NCBI GenBank assembly: GCA_031394335.1
Contig: JANMXS010000034.1
Location: 1-14,489 of the forward strand
Source of the DNA: UKL13-2 sp031394335
GTDB lineage: Bacteria; Pseudomonadota; Gammaproteobacteria; Burkholderiales; Usitatibacteraceae
DNA: 14,489 nt
Direction of reading: 5' to 3'
Part shown: in pieces, positions 1-6,196 of the stretch
Layout: every line of letters starts with the position of its first letter
Position numbering within the stretch: the stretch's first letter is position 1
Notes under the pieces: model-generated
Told to the model about the DNA's origin: nothing
Seen by the model: only the letters and a program-made list of their open reading frames with translations
The model's database searches: none
Translations under genes and position numbers: made by a program

Positions 1-71
1 ACCCACAGCAGCGGCGTATCCGCATCCGCCTGATAATCCTGCACCTTGCCGTTGACGTTCAGTTTTGCCAT
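1..71 (-). CDS. (2Fe-2S)-binding protein, isoquinoline 1-oxidoreductase alpha-subunit-like, 5' fragment
   Basis: Only 23 complete codons are inside the window; the gene continues past position 1. The protein begins MAKLNVNGKVQDY and continues to ADADTPLLW. This is the characteristic start of the plant-type ferredoxin domain of the small iron-sulfur subunit of xanthine-dehydrogenase-family molybdenum hydroxylases, in particular IorA-like proteins, where the TPLLWVLRD stretch precedes the cysteine cluster. The start is well supported: AGGAG lies 7 nt upstream of ATG at 71. In the family this subunit carries two [2Fe-2S] clusters and passes electrons from a molybdopterin large subunit, normally encoded just downstream (outside the window). 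The substrate cannot be told from this fragment, and the cluster cysteines are not visible. Confidence 0.72.
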   Translation of the reverse strand, partial: MAKLNVNGKVQDYQADADTPLLW

Positions 72-142
72 GGGTTGCTCCTGAGGATGGAAGATGAAGT
101 CTGAGATTGCGTGCGTACCGGTAGGTTCGCAGCAGCAAACAA

Positions 143-171
143 ATAATTCAGAATAGATCTGATAAAGACAA
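143..171 (-). promoter_or_regulatory. candidate sigma-70 promoter for the IorA-like gene
   Basis: On the minus strand TTGTCT (171-166) and AATTAT (148-143) are separated by 17 nt. Each matches its consensus hexamer at 4 of 6 positions. The predicted start would leave a leader of roughly 65 nt before the ATG at 71. The stretch 72-219 is AT-rich relative to its surroundings and holds no credible gene. The call rests on spacing and weak consensus match only. Confidence 0.25.
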
Positions 172-219
172 TGTTAACGCAGTCGCGTGTTCCTGGCGCA
201 TTGAATACGGGCGCAATAC

Positions 220-291
220 AAACAAAAAAAATGAAAAGGCCAAGTCTGGAAAACATTGCGGCAACTACCCGCAACGCTTCCAGACCTGGCC
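220..291 (-). terminator. intrinsic terminator after the coiled-coil/Cys-rich gene
   Basis: The arms 238-251 and 278-291 are complementary over 14 bp (GGCCAAGTCTGGAA against TTCCAGACCTGGCC) with one mismatch. An inner stem TTGCGG/CCGCAA sits in the loop. Read on the minus strand the hairpin is followed by TTTTC and a run of eight T (about 237-224). It starts 26 nt after the stop codon at 317, as expected for a rho-independent terminator. No T-run follows on the plus strand, so it acts on minus-strand transcripts. Confidence 0.85.
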
Positions 292-316
292 CTCACGCGC
301 TACTGCGCTGGTGTTT

Positions 317-793
317 TTACTTGCCGCTGCAACCCGGCCGAACATCCACTACGCGGATCGGTACGTCCTTGACTGCGCATGCCGGCTTGGGTGCGATCTG
401 ATAGGTATCGCCAAAACACCCGCTCATGCCGATGAAGTTTTTCGCAACGCCCTCAATCGCGATACGGCTGCCCGGGCAGATCGCCTGGTAGTGCACATCG
501 ATGCAACCCACCACTTCCGGCCTGATTTTCGGCATGCTGCCGGTGGCGTAGTAGTGCCCTTCGTTATCCGGGCACTTGGTGGCCACCAGTTTGACGCCGG
601 CCGCAACTTTTTTCAGGTACTCCTGTTCAGCCTGCTGCTGCGCCGCCTGTTCGGCTTTCTTGGTGGCCTGGTCGGCGGCGAGTTTTTCTTCCTTCGTTTT
701 GGGTGCAGATGTCGTGCTGGCGGCGGCGCCGGCTGTGGTTCCCGTGGCCTTACCTGCAGTCGTCCCGATCGTCGTGCCCCGGTTGGTGGTCAA
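317..793 (-). CDS. Cys-rich C-terminal part of an exported protein (probably frameshifted continuation of the upstream gene)
   Basis: This frame encodes 158 aa if read from a TTG at 793 that overlaps the upstream stop as TTGA. Residues 1-30 are a Thr/Gly/Ala linker and 33-63 are a charged Lys/Glu/Gln helix. Residues 70-158 form a compact domain with six cysteines (C74, C97, C106, C126, C139, C155), which suggests disulfides and therefore an extracytoplasmic location. The frame has no signal peptide and no clear Shine-Dalgarno before the TTG. It also stays open upstream of the TTG, reading GPATGGPTPLTTN, a natural start to the linker. The simplest view is that this is the C-terminal domain of the protein encoded at 790-1500, separated by a one-base frameshift. 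Independent translation by stop-start coupling is the alternative. The family is not recognised. An intrinsic terminator follows the stop. Confidence 0.7.
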   Translation of the reverse strand: MTTNRGTTIGTTAGKATGTTAGAAASTTSAPKTKEEKLAADQATKKAEQAAQQQAEQEYLKKVAAGVKLVATKCPDNEGHYYATGSMPKIRPEVVGCIDVHYQAICPGSRIAIEGVAKNFIGMSGCFGDTYQIAPKPACAVKDVPIRVVDVRPGCSGK

Positions 794-1500
794 GGGCGTC
801 GGCCCGCCGGTTGCCGGGCCGTGAGACCGCCAATGGCGCGTTGCGCACTGCCGGCAAGCTGCCCTGCGGGCTCAAACCCTTGTTGTTGCGATCCGGGGAT
901 TGAACCATTGTGAATCGGCGCGGCTGCCGGCCGGACAGGTTCGGATGCTTTAGGCACAGCAGCCTTCTTTTGCTCCGCGGCGTGGCTCTCTGCTTCCCTG
1001 CGCCGTTGATCGGCAGCACGGCTATCGACTTCGCGACGTCGCTGTTCAGCAGCCTGTTCCTCGCGGCGTTTCTGATCGATGGCACGGCTGTCAGCTTCGC
1101 GGCGTCGCGGCTCGGCGGCCTGTTCTTCCTTGCGTTTTTGCTCGACAGCGGCCTGGTCTTTGCGCTTCTGTTCAGCGGCTTCATCCTTGCGTTTTTGTTC
1201 CGCAGCAGCCTCATCCTTGCGTTTCTCCTCGGCGCGCTGCCGCTGCTCTTCCTGGCGGCGTTGTTCCTGCTCACGTCGCTGTTCCTCGCGACGACGCTGC
1301 TCTTCTTCACGGCGCTGCTCCTCGCGTCGCTGTGCCTCCTGGCGCGCGCGATCCGATGCGCTATCGGCCAGAATGATGCGGCCATCCGCGGGATAGGCTG
1401 CGCCCGATGGGGCCTGCGCCACTGCCGACGTTTGCCAATTAAGCGCAGAAATCCCTAGCAGGGCGATCAGAACGCCCACTATTCCTTTTGTCGTACTCAT
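790..1500 (-). CDS. exported Glu/Arg-rich coiled-coil protein, N-terminal part
   Basis: A 236-aa product. The ATG at 1500 is chosen because GGGAG lies 8 nt upstream and because the protein then opens with a normal signal peptide (MSTTKGIVGV, hydrophobic core, AVAQ near residue 29). A reading from 1557 would add 19 residues that spoil it. After a short mature N-terminus, residues about 50-185 are an uninterrupted run of EQRRREEQRR- and EQKRKDEA-type repeats, a long charged helix or coiled coil. A Pro/Ala/Gly-rich segment follows to the stop. The C-terminus (GGLTARQPAGRRP) ends abruptly in a linker, while the -1 frame continues into a Cys-rich domain. The intact protein was therefore probably about 390 aa: signal peptide, coiled coil, linker, disulfide domain. 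It may span or scaffold the periplasm. No specific family is recognised, and the low complexity would mislead similarity searches. Confidence 0.78.
   Translation of the reverse strand: MSTTKGIVGVLIALLGISALNWQTSAVAQAPSGAAYPADGRIILADSASDRARQEAQRREEQRREEEQRRREEQRREQEQRRQEEQRQRAEEKRKDEAAAEQKRKDEAAEQKRKDQAAVEQKRKEEQAAEPRRREADSRAIDQKRREEQAAEQRRREVDSRAADQRRREAESHAAEQKKAAVPKASEPVRPAAAPIHNGSIPGSQQQGFEPAGQLAGSAQRAIGGLTARQPAGRRP
980..1345. repeat. degenerate in-frame repeat tract encoding the coiled coil
   Basis: The coding region is built of imperfect short repeats. The block TCATCCTTGCGTTT occurs at about 1181 and again at about 1210, and many copies of GCGGCGCT- and TTGTTCCTC-type units follow. It encodes the EQKRK/EQRRR heptad-like segment. 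Such tracts are prone to replication slippage and also create long, meaningless antisense reading frames on the plus strand. Confidence 0.6.
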
Positions 1501-1526
1501 TGCAATGCTCCCTTTATTTTTTATGC

Positions 1527-1555
1527 GCCGGGCGATTTTTGTTGATGTACCCGGC
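1527..1555. promoter_or_regulatory. inverted repeat in the leader of the coiled-coil gene
   Basis: GCCGGG (1527-1532) and CCCGGC (1550-1555) form a 6-bp inverted repeat with a 17-nt AT-rich spacer. It ends 27 nt upstream of the ATG at 1500, on the promoter/leader side. It could be an mRNA hairpin or an operator. Nothing else interpretable was seen in 1501-1700 apart from an eight-T run near 1671-1679. Confidence 0.25.
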
Positions 1556-1700
1556 ATTCGTTTTTGTTGCGTGCAGTGCGAGCGTGTTAAACGCCCGCCG
1601 TCAGGGTACGCAATGTTTTAAATCGGGCAACTGCTTGCGTGCGCAATATACAGCGCATCTGTGTAGCCGATTTTTTTTAATTCCTGTAGAGCGAACAGAA

Positions 1701-1733
1701 GGTGGGAGATTGATATGGAATATCTCCCCACAC
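1701..1733 (-). terminator. possible hairpin terminator after the 70-aa gene
   Basis: The minus strand contains GGGGAGATAT and TCTCCC arms around a short GATAT/ATATC inner stem, ending about 14 nt after the stop at 1747. The stem has a bulge, and only a weak pyrimidine stretch (TTCTGTTC) follows. It is a poor intrinsic terminator. Confidence 0.3.
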
Positions 1734-1746
1734 CCCGAATGGCGTT

Positions 1747-1959
1747 CTACGCTACCGCCAGCAATTCATCCGCAGACGCCTTCAAGGTCCGCGACAGCGC
1801 CCTCACCGGCACGCCGGGATGCAGCGAATATTCGGCCACCTCTTCGAGCCGCGTCAGCAGCTCGTCGCACCACTCGATATCGTCAGGCCGCGGCTCGGCC
1901 AGGGTGGCGTAAAGCGCTTCAACTTTGCTTTCCAGAGCCGGGTTATTGTTTGTCAACAT
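1747..1959 (-). CDS. small acidic hypothetical protein, 70 aa
   Basis: The product runs MLTNNNPALESKVEALYATL through a helical acidic middle (PDDIEWCDELLTRLEEVAEY) to SADELLAVA. The start at 1959 is preferred because AAGGA lies 8 nt upstream of ATG. A reading from 2007 adds 16 unconvincing residues. There is no signal peptide or membrane segment, so it is probably cytoplasmic, with two or three amphipathic helices and a single cysteine. It is flanked by regions with their own control signals (the DUF3494 terminator upstream, a weak hairpin downstream), which suggests a single-gene unit. I do not recognise the family. Codon use (GC-rich third positions) and the good ribosome site argue that it is real. 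Confidence 0.72.
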   Translation of the reverse strand: MLTNNNPALESKVEALYATLAEPRPDDIEWCDELLTRLEEVAEYSLHPGVPVRALSRTLKASADELLAVA

Positions 1960-2116
1960 TGTTGCAGTCCTTGCGGTATATGGCGCTTGCTCAAAGGCGC
2001 CGTTCAAGCGGATGCATAAGCGAACACGATTGGATCCAACAACGCAGTGTCGGGCGCAGCCGCGGCAAAGACGGTGCAGTAATCAACAGTTTGCAAGATT
2101 TGACAATTCAGATGCC

Positions 2117-2143
2117 AAAAAAAGGGCCCTCGCGGGCCCCTTT
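2117..2143 (-). terminator. intrinsic terminator of the DUF3494 gene
   Basis: On the minus strand AAAGGGGCCC, the GCGA loop and GGGCCC lead directly into seven T (2123-2117). The element lies 25 nt after the stop at 2168 and is a textbook rho-independent terminator. Confidence 0.92.
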
Positions 2144-2167
2144 CCGTTCTTCTCTGCTACAGGCTTG

Positions 2168-3010
2168 TTAATTTCCGCCTTTGCGGCCCGGGTTGCCCGG
2201 GGTTCCGCCGTTCTCATCGTTCGAGCCGGCATGATGGTTTGAATTGCCCGGATCGCAACCCTCCGCGCCATTGCCGACGCCCTGGTTGCATTTACCATGG
2301 TCCTTGCCATTGTTGCCGCCACCTGACAGCGCGCTGCAGCCGATAACGCTGGCGCCTGTCATTGTCACAGCGACGCTGGCCAGAGCACGACCCGCAAAAC
2401 TTCCACCGGTCAGGGTGATCGAACCAATCGCCTCATTGCCGGCAAGGATATTGCCCTTGAATGCCGAGGTCGTCAGGGTTGCAGCACCACTGGGCGCCCA
2501 GTACACATTGCAAGGCTGCGCGCCACCGGCCATCACTACCGAGAAGTTGGTGCCGGTAAGTGCGCCGTTAACACGGAAAATCCACACGCCATTCGCTGGC
2601 CCGGTCAACGTCAGCGTGCCGGTCTTGGCGACGGCATCGAGACAGTAAACGCCAGGGGCAAGGTTTACGCCCGCAAGCGTACCGGTCAAGGGGATGCAAG
2701 TCAGGTACTGGAACGAGGCGTAGGTGGCGAGCATGTCGGCGCGCGCCTGGGCGGCAGCGGCATCGGTGGCAGGCGGCACAGCGCCGGCGATCGTGCAGCC
2801 GGTATTGGTATAGGGAACCGCGCTGCCGGGCGAGACGCCGATGTCACCGGTAACCACGGTGCCATCGGTGCAGGTGACATTGCTGCCGGCCAGCACCGCG
2901 AATTGCGCGGCCGCACCCAATGACACTGCGGCCGACGCCGGTGAAACAGCGGCAAACAGTGCAGCCGTTGCCAGCAAACTTGTGGAGAAATACTTCTGGA
3001 GATTATTCAT
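2168..3010 (-). CDS. DUF3494 (ice-binding-like) secreted protein with glycine/asparagine-rich Cys-containing tail
   Basis: A 280-aa product. Residues 1-27 are a signal peptide ending SPASA. Residues 28 to about 228 match the DUF3494 fold, the beta-helical ice-binding-protein domain. Recognisable pieces are LGAAAQFAVLAGSNVTCT, VTGDIGVSPG, the DAAAAQARADMLATYASF helix, LAPGVYCLDA, GVWIFRVNGALT, GGAQPCNVYWAPSGAATL, FKGNILAGNEAIG and FAGRALA. The tail 229-280 is rich in Gly/Asn/Asp with two cysteines (C241, C252) and the motifs CNQGVGNGAEGCDPGNSN and GGTPGNPGRKGG. AAGGA lies 8-9 nt before ATG at 3010. Some family members bind ice, but many are of unknown adhesive or surface function, so ice binding is not proven. 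It is a single-gene unit with its own strong terminator. Confidence 0.92.
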   Translation of the reverse strand: MNNLQKYFSTSLLATAALFAAVSPASAAVSLGAAAQFAVLAGSNVTCTDGTVVTGDIGVSPGSAVPYTNTGCTIAGAVPPATDAAAAQARADMLATYASFQYLTCIPLTGTLAGVNLAPGVYCLDAVAKTGTLTLTGPANGVWIFRVNGALTGTNFSVVMAGGAQPCNVYWAPSGAATLTTSAFKGNILAGNEAIGSITLTGGSFAGRALASVAVTMTGASVIGCSALSGGGNNGKDHGKCNQGVGNGAEGCDPGNSNHHAGSNDENGGTPGNPGRKGGN

Positions 3011-3255
3011 GGTGCGGTTCCTTTATGGATTTTCCGGGGGCAAGGCTCAATCCATGGACGCACTATCCCGACAAGTTGCAATGGGATACCGGCATGGGGA
3101 TTGTTCCTTAAGTACGGTAGCGAAACCTCGTGCAGGTATTCCCAAGCCAACCCCGGATCACCAACATTGAAGCCACCATCGACAACAACTTTTTAGCCCT
3201 TATGACTGGGGCGTACCGTGCGTTGGCGCACTTATGGCACACAATTTCTTTCTGG

Positions 3256-3552
3256 ATGCCGCCGGTGATGATGGACAAGGCCGAGGCCATGCCGCTGTTT
3301 CGTGCCGCACGTGATCTCACACTGGTGCTCACTGGTGCAGCAACCGTCATTTGTTTTTCGACATGGGCGCCGGTGCTGCGGCATCTCTGGGTGCTGGAGC
3401 AAGTCGGCATGCTGGCGCGCTATGCCGTCTGGTACGGGTTCGCGCCGATCGCGCTGTGCACCGCCTGGGATGCCAATGCGCAGGAAACGGTGGGGCATGG
3501 CCTGTTCGCTGCGGCCTTGTTGCTGGGTGGCGCCTATGTTGCGCTGTGCTGA
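3256..3552 (+). CDS. small multi-spanning membrane protein, hypothetical
   Basis: The frame is open from 3130, but the first part is not convincing coding sequence. ATG at 3256 or 3271 gives about 93-98 aa. Three hydrophobic stretches follow a short charged start (MDKAEAMPLFRAARD): LTLVLTGAATVICFSTWAPVL, GMLARYAVWYGFAPIALCTAW and HGLFAAALLLGGAYVALC. They are consistent with two or three membrane helices. No clear Shine-Dalgarno precedes any candidate ATG, so the start is uncertain; 3202 is another option. GC-rich third positions in 3271-3552 and a good intrinsic terminator on the same strand 68 nt downstream support it as a gene. It is the only plus-strand gene in the first 9.5 kb. Family unknown. 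Confidence 0.55.
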   Translation: MPPVMMDKAEAMPLFRAARDLTLVLTGAATVICFSTWAPVLRHLWVLEQVGMLARYAVWYGFAPIALCTAWDANAQETVGHGLFAAALLLGGAYVALC

Positions 3553-3619
3553 TACACGAGACACCGGGTGCACGCGCAGGGCGAGCTCACTCCGGAGCCT
3601 GCCAATTCAACACCGTAAA

Positions 3620-3654
3620 CTCAAGCGCTGGTGCGGCTCTTGAGGCGTTTTTTT
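3620..3654 (+). terminator. intrinsic terminator of the small membrane-protein gene
   Basis: CTCAAG (3620-3625) pairs with CTTGAG (3639-3644), and the stem is followed after GCG by seven T (3648-3654). It is correctly oriented for the plus-strand gene ending at 3552. Confidence 0.75.
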
Positions 3655-3691
3655 AACTGGGAGCCGCGCCAGCATTGTCCGGTCACAAATG

Positions 3692-3723
3692 AAAAAAGCG
3701 AGGCGCCTGGCCTCGCTTTTCTT
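3692..3723 (-). terminator. intrinsic terminator of the metzincin-like gene, possibly bidirectional
   Basis: GCGAGGC (3698-3704) pairs with GCCTCGC (3710-3716) around a 5-nt loop, flanked by an A-run on the left and TTTTCTTT on the right. Read on the minus strand it ends in TTTTTTC, 37 nt after the stop at 3761. The flanking symmetry would let it also stop plus-strand read-through from 3256-3552. Confidence 0.88.
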
Positions 3724-3760
3724 TGGGACGATCACCTGAAACAGGTGACCGCCGCCGCGA

Positions 3761-4606
3761 TTAACGGTTGAACCGGTGATCGCAACTGGTGCAACTGGCT
3801 GCCGCTTCGTTGGTCCAGTAGACGTGGGTGATTGTTTTCGACCCATCCCAGTTATGCCGCTCGTAAGTCGAGCTGCGACCGTTGATGGACTGTTTCGTGA
3901 GCTGACCCCAGCTGTTGGGGTCATCATCCACGTCCACCGAAACAGCCGATGCTGCCATCGCGGCCATTGCGGCGACGGTGGTGGTGGTGTCGAGGTGCGC
4001 ATAAATGATATTCAGCTCTTCGAAGTCGTGCGCATTCGGTTTGGTGCTCAGCGTGCTGGTGGCGTTCGCACCCGTATTCGAGAAGTAGTCCATGCAGGTA
4101 TTTAGCGAACTGCCGTCGGTGGACTGATGGTCGAGACCGAAAGTGTGCGCGACTTCCTGGCACACGACATGCAGTTTCTCGTTGGGATTGTTGTAGGTGG
4201 CTGTATTGAAGTAGGTGTCGTTCATTTTCGCCGAACCCTGCGTGATGTGGGTGCCGCCGGTAATGTTGATCGACGCCAACCCCAGCCAGCCGTTATTCCC
4301 GTAGGTGCCGTTGCAGACCTGGGTGGTGCCGGCGACCATCGAGCAGCGCTTGTTGGACGTGCCGGCAACAATGGAAGTCAGGACCGCGCTGTTTCCGGAA
4401 TTCCAGTCGCTCGAGGTCTGCGCCAGATGTCCCTTCCAGCTGGCCGTGGTCATATTATCGCCAAGCTTCAAGGTGAACTGCGGCGTGGTACGGGCCCAGT
4501 GATAGCCCCCCCATGAATGGGTTGCATTGGTGATGGTGGGAAAAGCAACAACCGCCAAACCGATAACGATGACAGAACGCAGGCGTCTAAATTTTGTTTG
4601 AGCCAT
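3761..4606 (-). CDS. secreted metzincin-like zinc metalloprotease with Gln at the first zinc-ligand position
   Basis: A 281-aa product. An Arg/Lys-rich start and hydrophobic core (about residues 11-28, ending ITNA) form a signal peptide. AAAGGGG lies about 6 nt before ATG at 4606. The zinc-site signature is QEVAHTFGLDH (residues 150-160): it fits HExxHxxGxxH except that the first His is Gln. A Met-turn-like CMDY follows at 171-174, and P190...HDFEELNIIYAH resembles the helix after the active site in bacterial metzincin-like proteases. E151, the general base, is present, and H154 and H160 can still bind metal. Four Cys lie in the N-terminal half and Met-turn region, with a SCTSC pair near the C-terminus. 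Residues after about 210 are an Ala-rich linker and a small unassigned C-terminal domain. Likely exported. The Gln may be a subfamily trait or may reduce activity. Single-gene unit. Confidence 0.78.
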   Translation of the reverse strand: MAQTKFRRLRSVIVIGLAVVAFPTITNATHSWGGYHWARTTPQFTLKLGDNMTTASWKGHLAQTSSDWNSGNSAVLTSIVAGTSNKRCSMVAGTTQVCNGTYGNNGWLGLASINITGGTHITQGSAKMNDTYFNTATYNNPNEKLHVVCQEVAHTFGLDHQSTDGSSLNTCMDYFSNTGANATSTLSTKPNAHDFEELNIIYAHLDTTTTVAAMAAMAASAVSVDVDDDPNSWGQLTKQSINGRSSTYERHNWDGSKTITHVYWTNEAAASCTSCDHRFNR

Positions 4607-4672
4607 GAGAACCCCTTTGAAGTGACGTTTTATGAATGTTGAACCCGCGGCCTTTTGTAAAAACCGCCAGGT

Positions 4673-4777
4673 TCACTTGCGAAAGCCTTGCTGTTTCCCC
4701 TTGTTTTCGGCTTCCGCCATAACCTTATAAACCTGTTGCGCATCGAAGTCGATCAGGGATTCACCTAGTATCAGCAT
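4673..4777 (-). CDS. possible 34-aa small protein or gene remnant
   Basis: ATG at 4777 opens a 34-aa frame (MLILGESLIDFDAQQVYKVM, then AEAENKGKQQGFRK) immediately downstream of the DUF5362-like gene. The frame stays open upstream through KKNYEV and beyond. The sequence has an ordinary protein-like composition but no good ribosome site. It could be a genuine small protein, the leftover 3' end of a decayed gene, or chance. No family recognised. The rest of 4607-4809 is non-coding and includes the leader of the protease gene. Confidence 0.25.
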   Translation of the reverse strand: MLILGESLIDFDAQQVYKVMAEAENKGKQQGFRK

Positions 4778-4809
4778 CACTTCATAATTCTTCTTTAATC
4801 GTCGTCTAC

Positions 4810-5280
4810 CTACCTGGCCATCATCGGAATCACAATCGCGGCAACAATGCCGAGCACGCCAAACCCAATCGCGACCAGCGCCATGATTCCGGCCAGCCGC
4901 CAGAATTTTTGCTGGTGCTGCAGCGCCTCTTCCAAGGACTCCGCCTGGCCATCTCCCAGCAATCGATTGATCGCGCCGGCGTACTTGACGAGGTGCAGGC
5001 CGAGAAACACGTAGATCACCGCTATCAAGAGGTAAAACACGGCCATGCCCGCGAGCATGGCAAACGGCGCGCCTTTGGCTGATCCGCCCATGCCCGCACC
5101 AAGCGTCATGGCTAGCGCAGCGAACACGGTAAAAGCCGCGCCGATGAACATCAGTATCCCGACCAGCCTGACCCAGCCTTTGGTCCTGCGTAACGCATCC
5201 AGCATGGTGCCGGTGATGGCGCCGCCCGCTGATGGAACACTATCCGGATTGGCAGTGGGTGCGGTGTATGGATTGGTCAT
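4810..5280 (-). CDS. DUF5362-like small membrane protein
   Basis: A 156-aa product from ATG at 5280. AGGGG lies about 8 nt upstream, and an in-frame start at 5325 would add a poor 15-residue extension. The N-terminal 30 residues are polar and Pro/Ala-rich (MTNPYTAPTANPD). Hydrophobic segments lie at about 36-61, 71-98 and 127-153. Between the second and third is a cytoplasmic-type helical loop (GDGQAESLEEALQHQQKFWR). This order, TM pair, Glu/Gln-rich loop and last TM ending IVIPMMAR, matches what I know of DUF5362 proteins, whose function is unknown. No terminator is evident; it may be transcribed alone. Confidence 0.75.
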   Translation of the reverse strand: MTNPYTAPTANPDSVPSAGGAITGTMLDALRRTKGWVRLVGILMFIGAAFTVFAALAMTLGAGMGGSAKGAPFAMLAGMAVFYLLIAVIYVFLGLHLVKYAGAINRLLGDGQAESLEEALQHQQKFWRLAGIMALVAIGFGVLGIVAAIVIPMMAR

Positions 5281-5410
5281 TATTGTTCCCCTGGATTGGT
5301 TTATGTTTGCGGGTGTTTGAAGCATTGATTATTGCACCATCGGTGACACACTTTATTTCAGCCGGCGATTCATATCCTCCGCCACATGAAGGCCGTGAAC
5401 TCCCAGCTGG

Positions 5411-6196
5411 CTAGACGCCCTTCCACAGCGGACTGCGCTTGGCGACAAACGCCTCCACGCCTTCACGAAAGTCGGCGCTGCCATAGCACTGCCGGATCAG
5501 GTCTTCGCCATCGGGCAAGTCCTGTACCAGCAAGCGCCGCAAGCCTTCCTTGGTCACGCTTTGCGTCACTGGCGCAAGCGCCGCCAGACGCTCGCACAAT
5601 TGCGCGCTGGCGGCGTCGAGTTCGACGGCCTCACAGAGTTGCCCCAGATAGCCGCAGGCCAGCGCTTCATCGGCATTCAATATTTCGGCGAGGATCAACA
5701 TGCGCTTGACGCGCTGCATGCCGAACGCAGCGCTCAAGCGCGCCAGATTGGCGATCGACAGGCAATTGCCCAGCGTTTTAGCGATCGGCACACCGAAGCG
5801 TGAAGCCGGAGTGCCGATACGGAAATCACAGGCGGTGGCGATCGCCAGGCCGCCGCCAATGGTCCAGCCCTCAATCACTGCGACCGTGGGCATCGGCAAC
5901 GCTTCGAGCTGGCCGATGCATTGATCGATCTTGCGCTCGTAGGCAACGCCGTCCTCGCCATTTTGGAAGGCTTTGAACTGCGCGATATCGGTACCCGCAA
6001 CGAAGGCCTCACCGCCGGCGCCGCGAAAGGTGACGACGCGCACGCTGGCATCCGCTTGCAGCCCGGTGCAGATTTTTCCCAGCGCCTCATACATCGCCCA
6101 GGTCATGGCATTGCGCGCCTGGGGGCGGTCGAACACAACGGCGGCAATGCCGCCTGCAATCGTTAGATGAACAGTCCCTTCGCTCATGGTGCTCAT
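5411..6196 (-). CDS. enoyl-CoA hydratase/isomerase (crotonase) family protein lacking both hydratase glutamates
   Basis: A 261-aa product, typical length for a single-domain crotonase. AVVFDRPQARNAMT (20-32), the oxyanion-hole segment AFVAGTDIAQF (64-74), AVIEGWTIGGGLAIATACD (106-124) and the SRFGVPIAKTLGN region are all in place. Aligned by eye to rat mitochondrial enoyl-CoA hydratase, the catalytic Glu144 (GGGCEL) is Ala118 here (GGGLAI). Glu164 (FGQPE) is Ile138 (FGVPI). Hydration by the usual two-glutamate mechanism is therefore unlikely. Another crotonase reaction such as isomerisation, decarboxylation, hydrolysis or C-C bond chemistry is possible. The start ATG overlaps the stop of the CoA-transferase gene (ATGA), so it is translationally coupled as last gene of the operon. 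Its substrate is probably a CoA ester made by that transferase. Confidence 0.9.
   Translation of the reverse strand: MSTMSEGTVHLTIAGGIAAVVFDRPQARNAMTWAMYEALGKICTGLQADASVRVVTFRGAGGEAFVAGTDIAQFKAFQNGEDGVAYERKIDQCIGQLEALPMPTVAVIEGWTIGGGLAIATACDFRIGTPASRFGVPIAKTLGNCLSIANLARLSAAFGMQRVKRMLILAEILNADEALACGYLGQLCEAVELDAASAQLCERLAALAPVTQSVTKEGLRRLLVQDLPDGEDLIRQCYGSADFREGVEAFVAKRSPLWKGV

Noticed and set aside
59..274. Minus-strand 71-aa frame overlapping the IorA-like start
   Set aside because: It runs through the terminator hairpin and promoter region, has no ribosome site, and overlaps a better supported gene.
980..1345. Possible CRISPR or satellite array
   Set aside because: Repeats are short, degenerate and in frame with a coiled-coil protein; there are no regular unique spacers.
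910..1458. Plus-strand hydrophobic Leu/Phe-rich frame resembling a membrane protein
   Set aside because: It is the complement of the Glu/Arg/Lys repeat tract; antisense of such codons always yields Leu/Phe/Ala-rich text. The minus frame has the signal peptide, ribosome site and terminator.
2244..2648. Plus-strand Pro/Ala-rich frame within the DUF3494 gene
   Set aside because: Antisense shadow; the minus strand matches the DUF3494 domain throughout.
3108..3573. Minus-strand frames opposite the small membrane protein
   Set aside because: They give Arg/His/Cys-rich low-quality translations, while the plus frame has three clear hydrophobic segments and a same-strand terminator.
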